This document shows, piece after piece, positions 26,246 to 35,468 of a stretch of 47,692 nucleotides of DNA (the stretch's first letter is position 1; every line of letters begins with the position of its first letter). Under the pieces are notes generated by a model. It was given only the letters and a program-made list of their open reading frames with translations. It was not told the DNA's origin and did not search any database. This DNA is from Spirochaetales bacterium (GTDB lineage: Bacteria; Spirochaetota; Spirochaetia; DAHUYW01): NCBI GenBank assembly GCA_027306915.1, contig DAHUYW010000033.1, positions 1 through 47,692 of the forward strand. Reading direction: 5' to 3'. Made by a program: the position numbers and the translations under genes.

Positions 26246-27253
26246 TCAGATTCTCCTGAAGTATTCCCCCTGATGTCGCACCAGCTTCCCCGCCAACTCG
26301 TCTGCGAGCAACTGTGCCATCGCCGCAGCGCTTTCTTCCGGCTCGCTCACCCTCCGCATATCCCTCATCCTTTCGATCCCCCAATCGGCCAGGAGATCGG
26401 CGGCTCCGGTGATCGTCGGCGCTCCCTCTGCAGCGAGGCGGCGGGCGCCTTCCCCCGCTGCTCCCGCGAGTCCCTCGCTATGGACAAAAAGGTCGCGTCC
26501 CTGCTCGAGAGCATAGTCGGCCGTTATGAGGGCGCCGGATCGCTCGGGGGCTTCAACCACGACCACTCCGCGGGCAAGCCCGGCAAGGATACGATTGCGC
26601 TCCGGGAAATGGTAGCGCAAGGCCGCGGCTCCTGGAGGATATTCGCTGATGATGGCCCCTCCTGTCTGCAGGATCCTCAAGGCGAGCTCGCGGTTGATGC
26701 TCGGATACACGAAATCGATCCCGCATCCGAGAACCGCGACGGTCTTACCGCCCCCCGCGATATTGCCGTCATGGGCAGCCCCGTCGATTCCCCGCGCCAG
26801 GCCCGAGACGACTCCGATCCCCTCCGCCCCGAGCTCGAAACCGAGGCTATAGGAAGCCTGTCGGCCTCTTCCCGTCGGGCTTCGTGTGCCAACCACCCCG
26901 GCGAGTGGCTTCTCGTAGTCCGGAAGAACGCCACGGTAGAAAAGAAGGAAAGGAGGGTCGAAAATCTCCCGGAGCTGGGGAGGATAGGAGCTGTCCCGAT
27001 AAAAGGTGTATGCAATTCCCTTCCTGGTCAAGATATTTCGGTCATGCTCAGCTGCCTCGAGAAGCTCGGCGGGCGCAAAGCTTTCCGCGCGCAGCCTTCG
27101 CTGAACTATTTCCTCGATGTCGGTAAGCGTGAGCGAGAGAAAGAGAGCTTCCGTGTCGATGAGATCGAGAAGCAGGAGCTTCTCCGGAGTCTTGAGAAAC
27201 CCGGCGCGTGCGATTGCCAACAGCATCTCAGATTGTGCCATTGCCGTTCTCAT
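26246..27253 (-). CDS. dprA: DNA processing protein DprA (Smf)
   Basis: DprA loads RecA on incoming single-stranded DNA during natural transformation. The 335-residue product has an N-terminal helical region, a Rossmann-like core with GVVGTRSPTGRGRQASY, SGLARGIDGAAH, TVAVLGCGID and FPERNRILAGLA, and a short C-terminal winged-helix-like part. The ATG has no strong SD; a second ATG four codons later is possible. The presence of DprA does not by itself show competence. Confidence 0.95.
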   Translation of the reverse strand: MRTAMAQSEMLLAIARAGFLKTPEKLLLLDLIDTEALFLSLTLTDIEEIVQRRLRAESFAPAELLEAAEHDRNILTRKGIAYTFYRDSSYPPQLREIFDPPFLLFYRGVLPDYEKPLAGVVGTRSPTGRGRQASYSLGFELGAEGIGVVSGLARGIDGAAHDGNIAGGGKTVAVLGCGIDFVYPSINRELALRILQTGGAIISEYPPGAAALRYHFPERNRILAGLARGVVVVEAPERSGALITADYALEQGRDLFVHSEGLAGAAGEGARRLAAEGAPTITGAADLLADWGIERMRDMRRVSEPEESAAAMAQLLADELAGKLVRHQGEYFRRI

Positions 27254-27287
27254 ACTCGCGGAATCGGACAGTCACTTCATTTCTTCC

Positions 27288-28175
27288 TCATGCCCTCGGA
27301 TGAAAGGTCCGATGGTACCGCTTCAGGTCTTCGCGGTCCAGATGGGTGTAAACCTGGGTGGTGCTGATGTCCGCGTGTCCCAGGAGCTCTTGGACCGTGC
27401 GAAGATCCGCTCCCCCTTGAAGGAGATGGGTCGCAAAGGAATGGCGGAGCGTGTGCACCTTCGCCTCCAGTCCGGCGCGGGCCGCTGTCTCTTTGAAGCG
27501 CTTCCAAATACCCTTCCGGGAGAGCCCAGCGCCGTTCCGCCCGACGAAGAGGCGGTCGGTCATGCGGCGACTCGAGAGAAGAGCCGGGCGACCGAGCTTG
27601 AGATAGGCGTCGAGCCACCTTAGCGCCACATCTCCCAGGGGGATGAACCTCTCCTTGCTGCCCTTGCCTACGACGCGAATCACCCCGTCGGAGCGCGCCA
27701 GGTTGGCCATGGTGAGCTCCACCGCCTCGGAAACCCGCAGACCGCAGGAATAGATGAGCTCGAAGAGCGCCCGGTCCCGCAGCCCGAGCGGCGTGTCATA
27801 GGGAATAGCCGCAAGGAAAACATCCACGTCATCAGCCGAAAGAACCTCAGGGATCCGCCGCGGGAGCTTCGGCGTCTCTACGATCTCCGATGGGTTGTCT
27901 TTGCGCACGCCCTCGACAACGAGGAATCCCTGGAAGGAGCGAATCGCGCTCAACGCCTTCGATATTGTTCGTTGATCGACTCGCTCCCTCCGCTCGCTCA
28001 AGTAGGCAATGATGTCTTCGGTCGAGGCGCCCTCGCCTTCGACGCCGTTCGCCTCGAGAAACTCGAGGTAGGCCGCCGTCTCCCGGAGATAGGTTTCGAC
28101 GCTCATGGCGGCGAGGCGGAGCTCGACGCGGAGATAGTCGCCGTAACGCTCAAGGATTCTTCGTCTGACCATCAT
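27288..28175 (-). CDS. xerD: Tyrosine recombinase XerD
   Basis: This is the second Xer-type recombinase of the window, the likely partner of the upstream-annotated XerC at dif. The 295-residue length is standard. The core-binding domain spans about residues 1-100; catalytic residues are Arg147, Lys171, His241, Arg244, His267 and Tyr276. It begins 3 nt after ftsZ, which ties dimer resolution to the division genes. I name it XerD by length and its neighbours; XerC and XerD names could be swapped. Confidence 0.92.
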   Translation of the reverse strand: MMVRRRILERYGDYLRVELRLAAMSVETYLRETAAYLEFLEANGVEGEGASTEDIIAYLSERRERVDQRTISKALSAIRSFQGFLVVEGVRKDNPSEIVETPKLPRRIPEVLSADDVDVFLAAIPYDTPLGLRDRALFELIYSCGLRVSEAVELTMANLARSDGVIRVVGKGSKERFIPLGDVALRWLDAYLKLGRPALLSSRRMTDRLFVGRNGAGLSRKGIWKRFKETAARAGLEAKVHTLRHSFATHLLQGGADLRTVQELLGHADISTTQVYTHLDREDLKRYHRTFHPRA

Positions 28176-28178
28176 GCC

Positions 28179-29345
28179 TTACTCATCGAGCTGGCCCACC
28201 GGCTTGTCCCGGAGCACGGTCGGAATCCCCAAGTCCGCCTCCGGGGAGTTGCGTCCGAGAAGGTAATCCCGCGGCGCTCGCGAAACGATCCCCTCGCGCA
28301 TCTTCAGCCATTCGTCGTAGCGGATGGTCTCGCTCTTGGCGGAGCTCACCGGCTCCTCGGCATGCTTCATGCCCTTCTTTCGGTCTTGCGAGAAGCCGGT
28401 CGCGATCACAGTGACCTTCACCTCGTCGTCGAGGGAGGCATCGATGGTGCTCCCCGGGATGATGAGGGCGTCGGAGTCGGAATTCGCCGTGATGATCTTC
28501 ACGACCTCTTCGTATTCGGTGAGCGCAAAGTTCTCTCCGCCCGTCACGTTGACCAGAATTCCCTTCGCTCCCTCGATGTGCGCATCCTCGAGGAGCGGGT
28601 TGTTGATCGCGTTCGTCGCTGCATCGACCGCACGATTGTCGCCCCTGCCCACACCGATGCCCATGAGGGCGTCGCCCTGTCCCTTCATGATGGTCCGCAC
28701 GTCGGCGAAATCGATGTTGATCTCCCCCGGGACGGTGATCAGGTCCGAGATCCCTGCGACCCCTTGGCGCAGCACGTCGTCCGCCATGAGGAAGGCCTCG
28801 CGAATGGGGGTCCGCCGTTCCACGATCTTGAGTAGATACTGATTGGGGATGATGATGAGGGTGTCGACCGTTTCCCGAAGGCGAGCGATCCCCTCCTCGG
28901 CAAGCTGCATCTTGCGGCGACCCTCGAAGTCGAAGGGCTTGGTGACCACCGCAACGGTAAGCGCGTCCATCTCGCGGGCGATGCGCGCCACCACGGGTGC
29001 GGCTCCGGTCCCCGTGCCGCCGCCCATGCCGGCGGTGATGAAGACCATGTCCGCGCCTTTCAGGATCTCCTTGATCTGCTCCTGGTCCTCCAGTGCCGCT
29101 TTTTCCCCGATCTCGGGGATCCCGCCCGCGCCCAGTCCTCCCGTCAGCTTGGAGCCAAGCGGAAGCTTGGTTTCCGCATGGGAAAGCTTGAGTGCCTGGA
29201 GGTCGGTGTTGGCCCCGACGAACTGGACGTTCCTGAGTCCGCTCGCGATCATGCGGTTTACCGCATTGCTGCCGCCGCCGCCGACACCGATGACCTTGAT
29301 GATCGTCGGATCCGCCGTATTGCCGTCTAAAACTTCTATCCGCAT
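28179..29345 (-). CDS. ftsZ: Cell division protein FtsZ
   Basis: FtsZ is the tubulin-like GTPase that forms the division ring. The 388-residue product has the glycine-rich start [18 protein letters not shown], the tubulin signature GGGTGTG at residues 108-114 and the T7 loop NIDFAD. After a linker of about 50 residues the C-terminal peptide reads [12 protein letters not shown], the site that binds FtsA. The ATG follows the SD GGGAGGGGG. It lies 75 nt after ftsA, the largest gap in the division block. Confidence 0.99.
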   Translation of the reverse strand: MRIEVLDGNTADPTIIKVIGVGGGGSNAVNRMIASGLRNVQFVGANTDLQALKLSHAETKLPLGSKLTGGLGAGGIPEIGEKAALEDQEQIKEILKGADMVFITAGMGGGTGTGAAPVVARIAREMDALTVAVVTKPFDFEGRRKMQLAEEGIARLRETVDTLIIIPNQYLLKIVERRTPIREAFLMADDVLRQGVAGISDLITVPGEINIDFADVRTIMKGQGDALMGIGVGRGDNRAVDAATNAINNPLLEDAHIEGAKGILVNVTGGENFALTEYEEVVKIITANSDSDALIIPGSTIDASLDDEVKVTVIATGFSQDRKKGMKHAEEPVSSAKSETIRYDEWLKMREGIVSRAPRDYLLGRNSPEADLGIPTVLRDKPVGQLDE

Positions 29346-29358
29346 TGCCCCCTCCCAG

Positions 29359-29371
29359 AGCTTTCAAAGCT
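29359..29371. other. Inverted repeat in the ftsZ leader
   Basis: AGCTTTCAAAGCT is a perfect 6-1-6 inverted repeat located just upstream of the ftsZ ribosome binding site. It could be an operator or a small hairpin that affects translation. A GTACGTACGT motif lies about 20 nt further upstream. I know of no regulator that binds this sequence. Confidence 0.3.
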
Positions 29372-29420
29372 TTTCGAAATCACTCGGTATGTACGTACGT
29401 CCGCTTTTTCTCGCTGCGAT

Positions 29421-30656
29421 CTAGAAGAACTCCTTCATCCAATCCTTCAGCTTCACGATGAAGCCGTCGGCCGTGCGCTTGGTCGGTCCCAGCTCGTAGC
29501 GCTCCGCTGCCGCCGAAGCCGCCCCGTAGAGTACCAGGCCGACCGCTGTCGCAAAGATCGGGCTCTGGTACTCCGAGGCGAGCCCCCCTACCTTGGCCGG
29601 ATATCCGACCCGCGCGGGAAGCCCGAAGACCTCCTGGGCCAGCTCGGCCGTTCCGGCGAGAAGGGAGCCTCCCCCGGTGAGCACGATCCCTCCTCCGAGC
29701 ATCCCGAGATAGCTCTTCTTCTGCAGCTGCTCCTTGACCAGGTTGAATATCTCGGTCATGCGCGGCTGGACAATTCGGCAGATCTCCTTGCGGGGAATCG
29801 CCTGCGCGGGCCAGTTGCCGACACCGGGAATGACGACCTCCTCATCCGACTCCACCAGCGGCATGTAGCAGCACCCCGACTCCTTCTTTATCCGCTCTGC
29901 GGCATCCTGCGGGGTCTTCAGCATTATTGCGAGGTCGCTCGTAACCTGATTCCCTCCTACCGCAATCACAGTCGTGTGATAGGGCGCCCCCTCGAGATGA
30001 ACCAGCACATCGGTGGTACCGCCGCCCAGGTCGATGAGCAGACAGCCAAGCTCCTTCTCGTCCGGCGATACCACCGCCTGCGCGCTCGCCAGTGATTGAA
30101 GGACAATGTCGTTTACCCGGAAGCCGGCTCGATTCACGCACTTGAGCAGATTCTGCGCCGAGGTCACCGAGCCCGTGATGATATGCACCTCGGCCTCCAG
30201 GCGAATGCCGATCATGTCGATCGGATCCTTGACGCCGCCCTGGTCGTCGACGATGAACTCCTGCGGAATCACATGGAGCACCTCGCGGTCCATCGGGATA
30301 ACGACCGCCTTCGCGGCGTCGATGACACGATCGACATCCTCCTTGGTAATCTCGCGCCCCCGGCCGGTAACCGCCACTACGCCGCGCGAGTTGATTCCCT
30401 CGATGTGCGCCCCCGCGATGCCGGTGTAGACGCTCGTGACCTCACGGCCCGACATCATCTCCGCGGATTCGATAGCCTGGGCGACCGAGCGGAGCGTTGA
30501 TTCGATGTTGATGACCACGCCGCGCCTGAGTCCAAACGACGGGCACAGACCTACCCCCGTAATCTCGAGGGCACCCTGTTCGTTGTACTCCCCGATAACG
30601 GCGCAGACCTTGGTTGTGCCGATATCGAGCCCGACGATCAAATTGTCAGCAGGCAA
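29421..30656 (-). CDS. ftsA: Cell division protein FtsA
   Basis: FtsA is the actin-like ATPase that tethers FtsZ to the membrane. The 411-residue product has phosphate-binding loops VGLDIGTTKVCAVIG and IDLGGGTTDVLVHLEG, the SHS2-type 1C domain between them, and a C-terminal amphipathic helix (VKLKDWMKEFF) that should bind the membrane. The start is TTG, 1 nt after the ftsQ stop, with the SD GGAGGGGGG in front, so the rare start is well supported. Confidence 0.97.
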   Translation of the reverse strand: MPADNLIVGLDIGTTKVCAVIGEYNEQGALEITGVGLCPSFGLRRGVVINIESTLRSVAQAIESAEMMSGREVTSVYTGIAGAHIEGINSRGVVAVTGRGREITKEDVDRVIDAAKAVVIPMDREVLHVIPQEFIVDDQGGVKDPIDMIGIRLEAEVHIITGSVTSAQNLLKCVNRAGFRVNDIVLQSLASAQAVVSPDEKELGCLLIDLGGGTTDVLVHLEGAPYHTTVIAVGGNQVTSDLAIMLKTPQDAAERIKKESGCCYMPLVESDEEVVIPGVGNWPAQAIPRKEICRIVQPRMTEIFNLVKEQLQKKSYLGMLGGGIVLTGGGSLLAGTAELAQEVFGLPARVGYPAKVGGLASEYQSPIFATAVGLVLYGAASAAAERYELGPTKRTADGFIVKLKDWMKEFF

Positions 30657-30657
30657 G

Positions 30658-31485
30658 TCATCCCCCCTCCTTTAGCTTGTAGATGACCTGGCCGGTGCGA
30701 AAATCTAGCTCGTCAACCTTGTTGATCATCCCCTGACGCGCGGTCACCTCGAGCACCATCATAATATACGAAAGCTCACGCGCGTCTATGGTGTTGCCGA
30801 TCCGAACCCGGATGCGGTAGTCCCGAGGATAGAGGATGACGTCGAAATCGGAACCGCCCAACCGGATGAACCGAACCTCGGAGATGGCGGCAAAAAGAGC
30901 GGGCGATTGATCCTGGATCTGCTGCAGCTCGCGGAGAAATGCGACTAGCTCGCTCGGCAGTCGCATGCCGACCTGAATGGCCGGGATGGAAACCCCGGAA
31001 ATGATCGGAAGGTCGCTGCGGCCGATTGCGCTCTCGCCGACCCGGATCACCACGCCCTGGTCATCGAAGGCGACCGGGACCGACCCCGATCCCGAATCGA
31101 CAAGCGACACTGCGAAGGGCATCCGCGGCTGGAGCGATATCGAGAGACTATTCGGGAAGATCTTCCGCACCGTAGCATCCTTGACGAGCGGATAGGCAGC
31201 AAGACGTGCGCGAACTTGGGCCGCGTTGAGGGAGAAGTAGTACTCCGTCTGATCGAGCCCCGCTATCGCAAGGATCTGCGCATCCGTAAGGGGAAAACCC
31301 TGACCCGCGGTGATCTGGATTCGATCGATGACGAGCTTTGGAGCTATGAAAAAGTGAAAGGCCAACTCGAGAACCAGCACTACGGACAGCAGCCCAACTA
31401 TGAGAATCAGGAACCGATCGAGACCCGCCTTTCTCGCGAGTGTTGTCCGTTCCTGTTTGTAGTCGAGTATGGCAATGCTACTCAT
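30658..31485 (-). CDS. ftsQ: Cell division protein FtsQ/DivIB
   Basis: FtsQ/DivIB is a bitopic divisome protein that binds FtsL and FtsB. The 275-residue product has a short cytoplasmic N-terminus, one membrane helix near residues 27-52 and a POTRA-like domain starting VIDRIQITAGQGFPLTDAQI, followed by the FtsQ beta domain (VRKIFPNSLSISLQPRMPFA). It overlaps the ftsW stop by 8 nt. Sequence similarity in this family is weak, so position between ftsW and ftsA adds to the call. Confidence 0.9.
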   Translation of the reverse strand: MSSIAILDYKQERTTLARKAGLDRFLILIVGLLSVVLVLELAFHFFIAPKLVIDRIQITAGQGFPLTDAQILAIAGLDQTEYYFSLNAAQVRARLAAYPLVKDATVRKIFPNSLSISLQPRMPFAVSLVDSGSGSVPVAFDDQGVVIRVGESAIGRSDLPIISGVSIPAIQVGMRLPSELVAFLRELQQIQDQSPALFAAISEVRFIRLGGSDFDVILYPRDYRIRVRIGNTIDARELSYIMMVLEVTARQGMINKVDELDFRTGQVIYKLKEGG

Positions 31486-32656
31486 GGCCGGGATACTCCC
31501 TTCTTGTAAGGCTCTGGCGCGAAAGATTCATGATGAGGCCGCATCCGGCGAGCGTTACCAGGATCGAGGAGCCTCCCGACGAAAAAAACGGAAGCGGAAT
31601 GCCGGTGGCCGGAACGAGGCCGGCGACAACCGCCATGTTGAAGAGTCCCTGAAAGAGTATGTAGGTGGTGATCCCGAAGGCAAGATAATAGCCAAAGCGA
31701 TCCTTGGATATGAATCCGATCATGTAGCCCTTCACCGCAAAGGCAAGAAACAGCGCGAGGACAAATACCACACCGATGAATCCCGCCTCCTCTCCAACGA
31801 CGGCAAAAACGAAATCAGAGTGAACCTCCGGCAGCCCCCCGAACTTGCGCGTTCCTCGGCCGAACCCGCGCCCCCAAAGCCCCCCGTGGGTGAGAGCCGT
31901 CTGGGAGGCGGCAATTTGATATCCGCGGCCGAGGGGATCACTGTTGGGGTCCCAGAAGGCGAGAAAGCGCACGACTCGGTGCTCCTTGGCGAACAAAAGG
32001 AGGCCGGAAAGCGGAACGAGGATCAGGGCGAGAAGCGAAAAGTGCGCGATCCGGATCCGCCCGACGTAGAACATCGCAAGGCTCAGGAAAAGGATGAAAA
32101 CCGCGGTAGAGAAATCGTTTTGGAGGTAGACCAGCGTGACAAAGCACAGCGCGACGAGAAGCGGGGGCAGCACGCCAGTCGTCAGATCGCTCACCTTGTC
32201 CTCCTTCTTGGCGAGAACGTGGGCAAGGTAGAGGATGATCGTGAGCTTCACCAGCTCGGACGGCTGGAAGGTGTATCCGAACAGACGTATCCATCTCCTG
32301 GCTCCAAGGACCTCGATGCTCAGCCCAGGTATGAAGGTCATGAGCACAAGGAACAGGGTGATGAAGACAAGGGCAGGGATGGCCCTACGAACGAGGTCGA
32401 GCGAGATCCGCGAAAGAATGAAGGAGAGCACCAGCCCCACCGCGCCGTAGACCAGCTGGTGATAGAAGAAGTACTCGGCGTTGTTAAAGAGGCGCGTCCC
32501 GGTGTAGTACGAGGCCGAGAAGAGCGTGGACAGACCGAGGCCAAGGAGCAATGTGAGAAGCGCCAGGAGCGTGTAGTCGCCCGTTTTCTGCCCAACCCTT
32601 TCGGCCGCAAACCTGTCGTTCATCCGCTTTCCAATCACGTCGCCTCGCGGCGCCAT
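31478..32656 (-). CDS. ftsW: SEDS peptidoglycan polymerase FtsW
   Basis: FtsW is the multi-pass septal peptidoglycan glycosyltransferase. I choose the ATG of MAPRGDVIGK, 5 nt after mraY, preceded by AGGAG; the frame stays open upstream only through mraY. This gives 392 residues with about ten membrane segments. Family marks are GARRWIRLFGYTFQPSELVK, the region with GRGYQIAASQTALTHGG, HSDFVFAVVGEEAGFIG and the C-terminal GIPLPFFSSGGSS. A later ATG (32623) is a possible start. Confidence 0.96.
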   Translation of the reverse strand: MAPRGDVIGKRMNDRFAAERVGQKTGDYTLLALLTLLLGLGLSTLFSASYYTGTRLFNNAEYFFYHQLVYGAVGLVLSFILSRISLDLVRRAIPALVFITLFLVLMTFIPGLSIEVLGARRWIRLFGYTFQPSELVKLTIILYLAHVLAKKEDKVSDLTTGVLPPLLVALCFVTLVYLQNDFSTAVFILFLSLAMFYVGRIRIAHFSLLALILVPLSGLLLFAKEHRVVRFLAFWDPNSDPLGRGYQIAASQTALTHGGLWGRGFGRGTRKFGGLPEVHSDFVFAVVGEEAGFIGVVFVLALFLAFAVKGYMIGFISKDRFGYYLAFGITTYILFQGLFNMAVVAGLVPATGIPLPFFSSGGSSILVTLAGCGLIMNLSRQSLTRREYPGHE

Positions 32657-32661
32657 GTCTC

Positions 32662-33747
32662 CTATTGGATCTTGAGCGTTGAAAGGCTCAAAATCGTAAA
32701 CATCCCGCCAAGAATCCAGAAGCGCGTCACAACCTTGCTTTCCGCCCATCCGCTCTTTTCAAAGTGATGGTGCAGCGGTGCCATCTTGAAGACCCTCTTT
32801 CCGGTCAGCTTGTAACCGACTACCTGGATGGCCACGGAGAGCGTCTCGAGGACGAATACGCCGCCAATGATCACCAGGAGAATCTCTTTCTTCAAAAGCA
32901 GAGCAACCACACCAATGATGCCTCCGAGAGCGAGACTCCCGGTGTCTCCCATAAAAATCTCGGCAGGATGGGAGTTGTACCAAAGGAAGCCGACGCAAGC
33001 TCCGACGAGCGCGAAGCAGAGGATCGTCAGCTCGCCCGAGCCCACGACGTAAGGTATCTGCAGGTACGCGGCGAAATCCGATCGGCCCGTGAGGTATGAG
33101 ATGACCGCGAATCCGATCCCCACCATGATGACGAGCCCCGTCGCCAGCCCGTCGAGTCCGTCGGTGAGATTCACGGCATTCGATGCGGATACCAGGAGGA
33201 TCACGCCAAAGGGTATATAGAAATAGGTGAGATCGAGCACCGGACGCTTGAAGAACGGAAGATACAGGTAGGTCGTGTAATCGTTTCGGTTAATGTATAT
33301 GAAGATCACAATGATCAGCGATAGAATCGTCTGACTCGTGAACTTGTAGCTTGCCTGCATCCCGTCCGAGCTCTTGCGAAAAACCTTCAGATAATCGTCG
33401 ACGAATCCGATTGCGCCGAATCCAAGAATCCCGAAGAGCGCAATCCAGGTAAAAGGGTTGTGGAGATCCTGCCAGAGAAGCATCGAGACTGTGACTGCGA
33501 CTATGATGAGAATCCCGCCCATCGTTGGTGTTCCCGATTTTGAAAGGTGAGAGCTCGGACCGTCGGCGCGAATCTCCTGACCTGCCTTCCGCCGCTTCAG
33601 TATTCGAATCAACACCGGCCCAAATATGAAGGAAATAACGAGCGCGGTGATCGCGGCATACGCCGCACGAAAGGTGATGTATTGAAAGACATTGAAGAAC
33701 GTATAGGTCTTGACCAAGGGATAAAGCAGGTCCTTGAGCACGCTCAT
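32662..33747 (-). CDS. mraY: Phospho-N-acetylmuramoyl-pentapeptide transferase MraY
   Basis: MraY makes lipid I from UDP-MurNAc-pentapeptide and undecaprenyl phosphate. The 361-residue product has about ten membrane segments and the family motifs GTPTMGG, FVDDYLKV, NAVNLTDGLDGLA, FMGDTGSLALGG and MAPLHHHFE. The ATG overlaps the murF stop by 4 nt (ATGA). Confidence 0.99.
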   Translation of the reverse strand: MSVLKDLLYPLVKTYTFFNVFQYITFRAAYAAITALVISFIFGPVLIRILKRRKAGQEIRADGPSSHLSKSGTPTMGGILIIVAVTVSMLLWQDLHNPFTWIALFGILGFGAIGFVDDYLKVFRKSSDGMQASYKFTSQTILSLIIVIFIYINRNDYTTYLYLPFFKRPVLDLTYFYIPFGVILLVSASNAVNLTDGLDGLATGLVIMVGIGFAVISYLTGRSDFAAYLQIPYVVGSGELTILCFALVGACVGFLWYNSHPAEIFMGDTGSLALGGIIGVVALLLKKEILLVIIGGVFVLETLSVAIQVVGYKLTGKRVFKMAPLHHHFEKSGWAESKVVTRFWILGGMFTILSLSTLKIQ

Positions 33748-35174
33748 CCTCCTTCGTGAAGGGGCCGCCGCTCATCCGTCAGGTCGGGAAGGAGCCGCTC
33801 GAGCGCCATGCTGCGGGAACCCTTCAGCAGAACGATGTCACCCTCCCTGACAAAATCAAGCACCGCCCTTCGTAGCTCTTCAAACTCTGTCGTCCAGAAA
33901 ACGGTGGACTTGCTGCCCCGACACTGCAGGTAAGCCGCCTCCGCCTCTGCGCCAAAAAGAAAGAGAGCGTCGGCGGTGGACTCGGCAAGAAGCGTCCCGA
34001 CCCGTGCGTGGGCTTCGGCGCTCACGTGCCCCAGCTCCTTCATGGAGCCGGCCACGATGACCTTTCTCCCCTCCCAGGGAAGGTCACCGAGAAAATCCAC
34101 CGCCTTCGCAAAAGACTCAGGATTCGCATTGTAGGAATCCTGCACAACAGTGACGCGGCCCCGTAAGACCTCTCCCCTCCCCGAGACCGGTCGAACGGCT
34201 TCCAACCCCTCCTGGACGTCAGCGAGGGGGACGCCGAGGTGTTCGGCAATTGAGATCGCACAAAGAGCGTTATGGAGGTTGTGTTTCCCGACAAGCGCAA
34301 GTCTCATCGGTCTGCCCCGAACCCGAAGATCGAAACCTTCGATTCCGAGGCCGACACTGCCCTCGTAGCCCGGAGTGGTTGTGGGGCCGTAGGGCAGGAC
34401 ACTCCCTCGTATCCCGTCCTTAAGAAACGAAAAATAGGGCTCCTCTTCAAAGACGAAGCCGGTTTGATTGCCGTCGAAAAGTGAAAAGATCTTCCTCTTC
34501 TCAGCCGCGATTGCGTCCCTCGTTCCCAGAAATCCAATGTGAGCCGTACCGATATTCGTGATCGCGGCAAGATCGGGGCGCACGATGTCGACGAGGACAT
34601 CCATCTCTCCCCGATGATTCATCCCCATCTCAAAGACCGCGAAGCGATCGCTCTTCTGAACCCGGAACGCCGAAAGCGGCAGTCCAATCTCCGAGTTCAG
34701 GTTGCCCTCGCTTACAAAGGTGCTCGCGCCGCGCCCCAGTATCGATCCGACGAGATCCTTCGTCGTCGTCTTGCCGCTGCTACCGGTGATCCCTACCCTG
34801 ACGACGCCAGAAAGCCGTCGCATATGGAAGCGCGCGAGACCCTGCAGCGCGCGGAGCGTGTCCGGCACCGCGACGAACCCCGCCTTCATTTTCTCCGCGA
34901 GAAGAGCTATTTTTTGTTTATTCTCCTGCGCAAACGTCCGATTGACGAGTGTGAGGGAGGCCCCTCTTCGGAGGGCATCCTCGATAAATAAGTGACCGTC
35001 CGTCCGCTCACCGGGCAGCGCTACGAAAAGACACTCGCGCGAGCATTGGCGTGAGTCCACGACAACGGATGCGGCAAAGCCCTTGTTGCCCAACGCGACA
35101 ACTTCGCCCCCGGTCGCTCGAATGATCTCGACAATCGTCAAGAGCGGCTCGCGTCGCGCATCCATCGCCCTCAC
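33744..35174 (-). CDS. murF: UDP-MurNAc-tripeptide:D-Ala-D-Ala ligase MurF
   Basis: MurF adds D-Ala-D-Ala to the peptidoglycan precursor. The 476-residue product has an N-terminal substrate domain with a VVDSRQCSRECLFVALPGER-type segment, the ATP loop GITGSSGKTTTKD near residues 129-141, the central MGMNHRGEMD motif, and the ligase C-domain with QDSYNANPESFAKA. The GTG start overlaps the ftsL stop by 3 nt; an ATG three codons later could also be used. MurC, MurD and MurE must be encoded elsewhere. Confidence 0.98.
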   Translation of the reverse strand: MRAMDARREPLLTIVEIIRATGGEVVALGNKGFAASVVVDSRQCSRECLFVALPGERTDGHLFIEDALRRGASLTLVNRTFAQENKQKIALLAEKMKAGFVAVPDTLRALQGLARFHMRRLSGVVRVGITGSSGKTTTKDLVGSILGRGASTFVSEGNLNSEIGLPLSAFRVQKSDRFAVFEMGMNHRGEMDVLVDIVRPDLAAITNIGTAHIGFLGTRDAIAAEKRKIFSLFDGNQTGFVFEEEPYFSFLKDGIRGSVLPYGPTTTPGYEGSVGLGIEGFDLRVRGRPMRLALVGKHNLHNALCAISIAEHLGVPLADVQEGLEAVRPVSGRGEVLRGRVTVVQDSYNANPESFAKAVDFLGDLPWEGRKVIVAGSMKELGHVSAEAHARVGTLLAESTADALFLFGAEAEAAYLQCRGSKSTVFWTTEFEELRRAVLDFVREGDIVLLKGSRSMALERLLPDLTDERRPLHEGG

Positions 35175-35464
35175 CCTTCCCCGCCATGACGCCCAGCATC
35201 GGGCACCCGGATCTGAAGCGTCGGCTGACGGTCGTCCCTTGTGAGGCCCAGCTTGTTCTTGGCGATCTGCTCAATCCGCTGTGGGGCGCTCAAGACCGCG
35301 ATACCCGCGATCATCCGTTTGTTCTCCTCAAGCCAGCTCTTCTGCTGGCTGCTGAGAAACGCCACCGATCGCTCGATGGTCTGGTAGCGATAGGTTTGGT
35401 AGACGTTCACGAAGACGAAGAGAGGGACTGTTGCCAAAAGCAATAATCGAAGCTTACTCTTCAC
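35171..35464 (-). CDS. ftsL: FtsL-like cell division protein
   Basis: This 97-residue product has a single membrane helix near residues 5-23, then a short periplasmic coiled-coil-like segment ending in IEQIAKNKLGLTRDD, which resembles the septum-formation initiator/FtsL pattern. The start is GTG with GAGGAG a few nucleotides upstream. Position directly after rsmH, before the mur genes, is where ftsL normally lies. The family diverges quickly, so the call leans on topology and place. The expected next gene, ftsI, is absent. Confidence 0.8.
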   Translation of the reverse strand: MKSKLRLLLLATVPLFVFVNVYQTYRYQTIERSVAFLSSQQKSWLEENKRMIAGIAVLSAPQRIEQIAKNKLGLTRDDRQPTLQIRVPDAGRHGGEG

Positions 35465-35468
35465 CCCT

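Noticed and set aside
24883..26259. 458-codon open frame on the plus strand opposite topA
   Set aside because: Antisense shadow of topA, composition biased and not protein-like.
31469..32767. 432-codon open frame on the plus strand opposite ftsW
   Set aside because: Antisense shadow; the very hydrophilic Glu/Lys/Arg product is what the complement of a membrane-protein gene gives.
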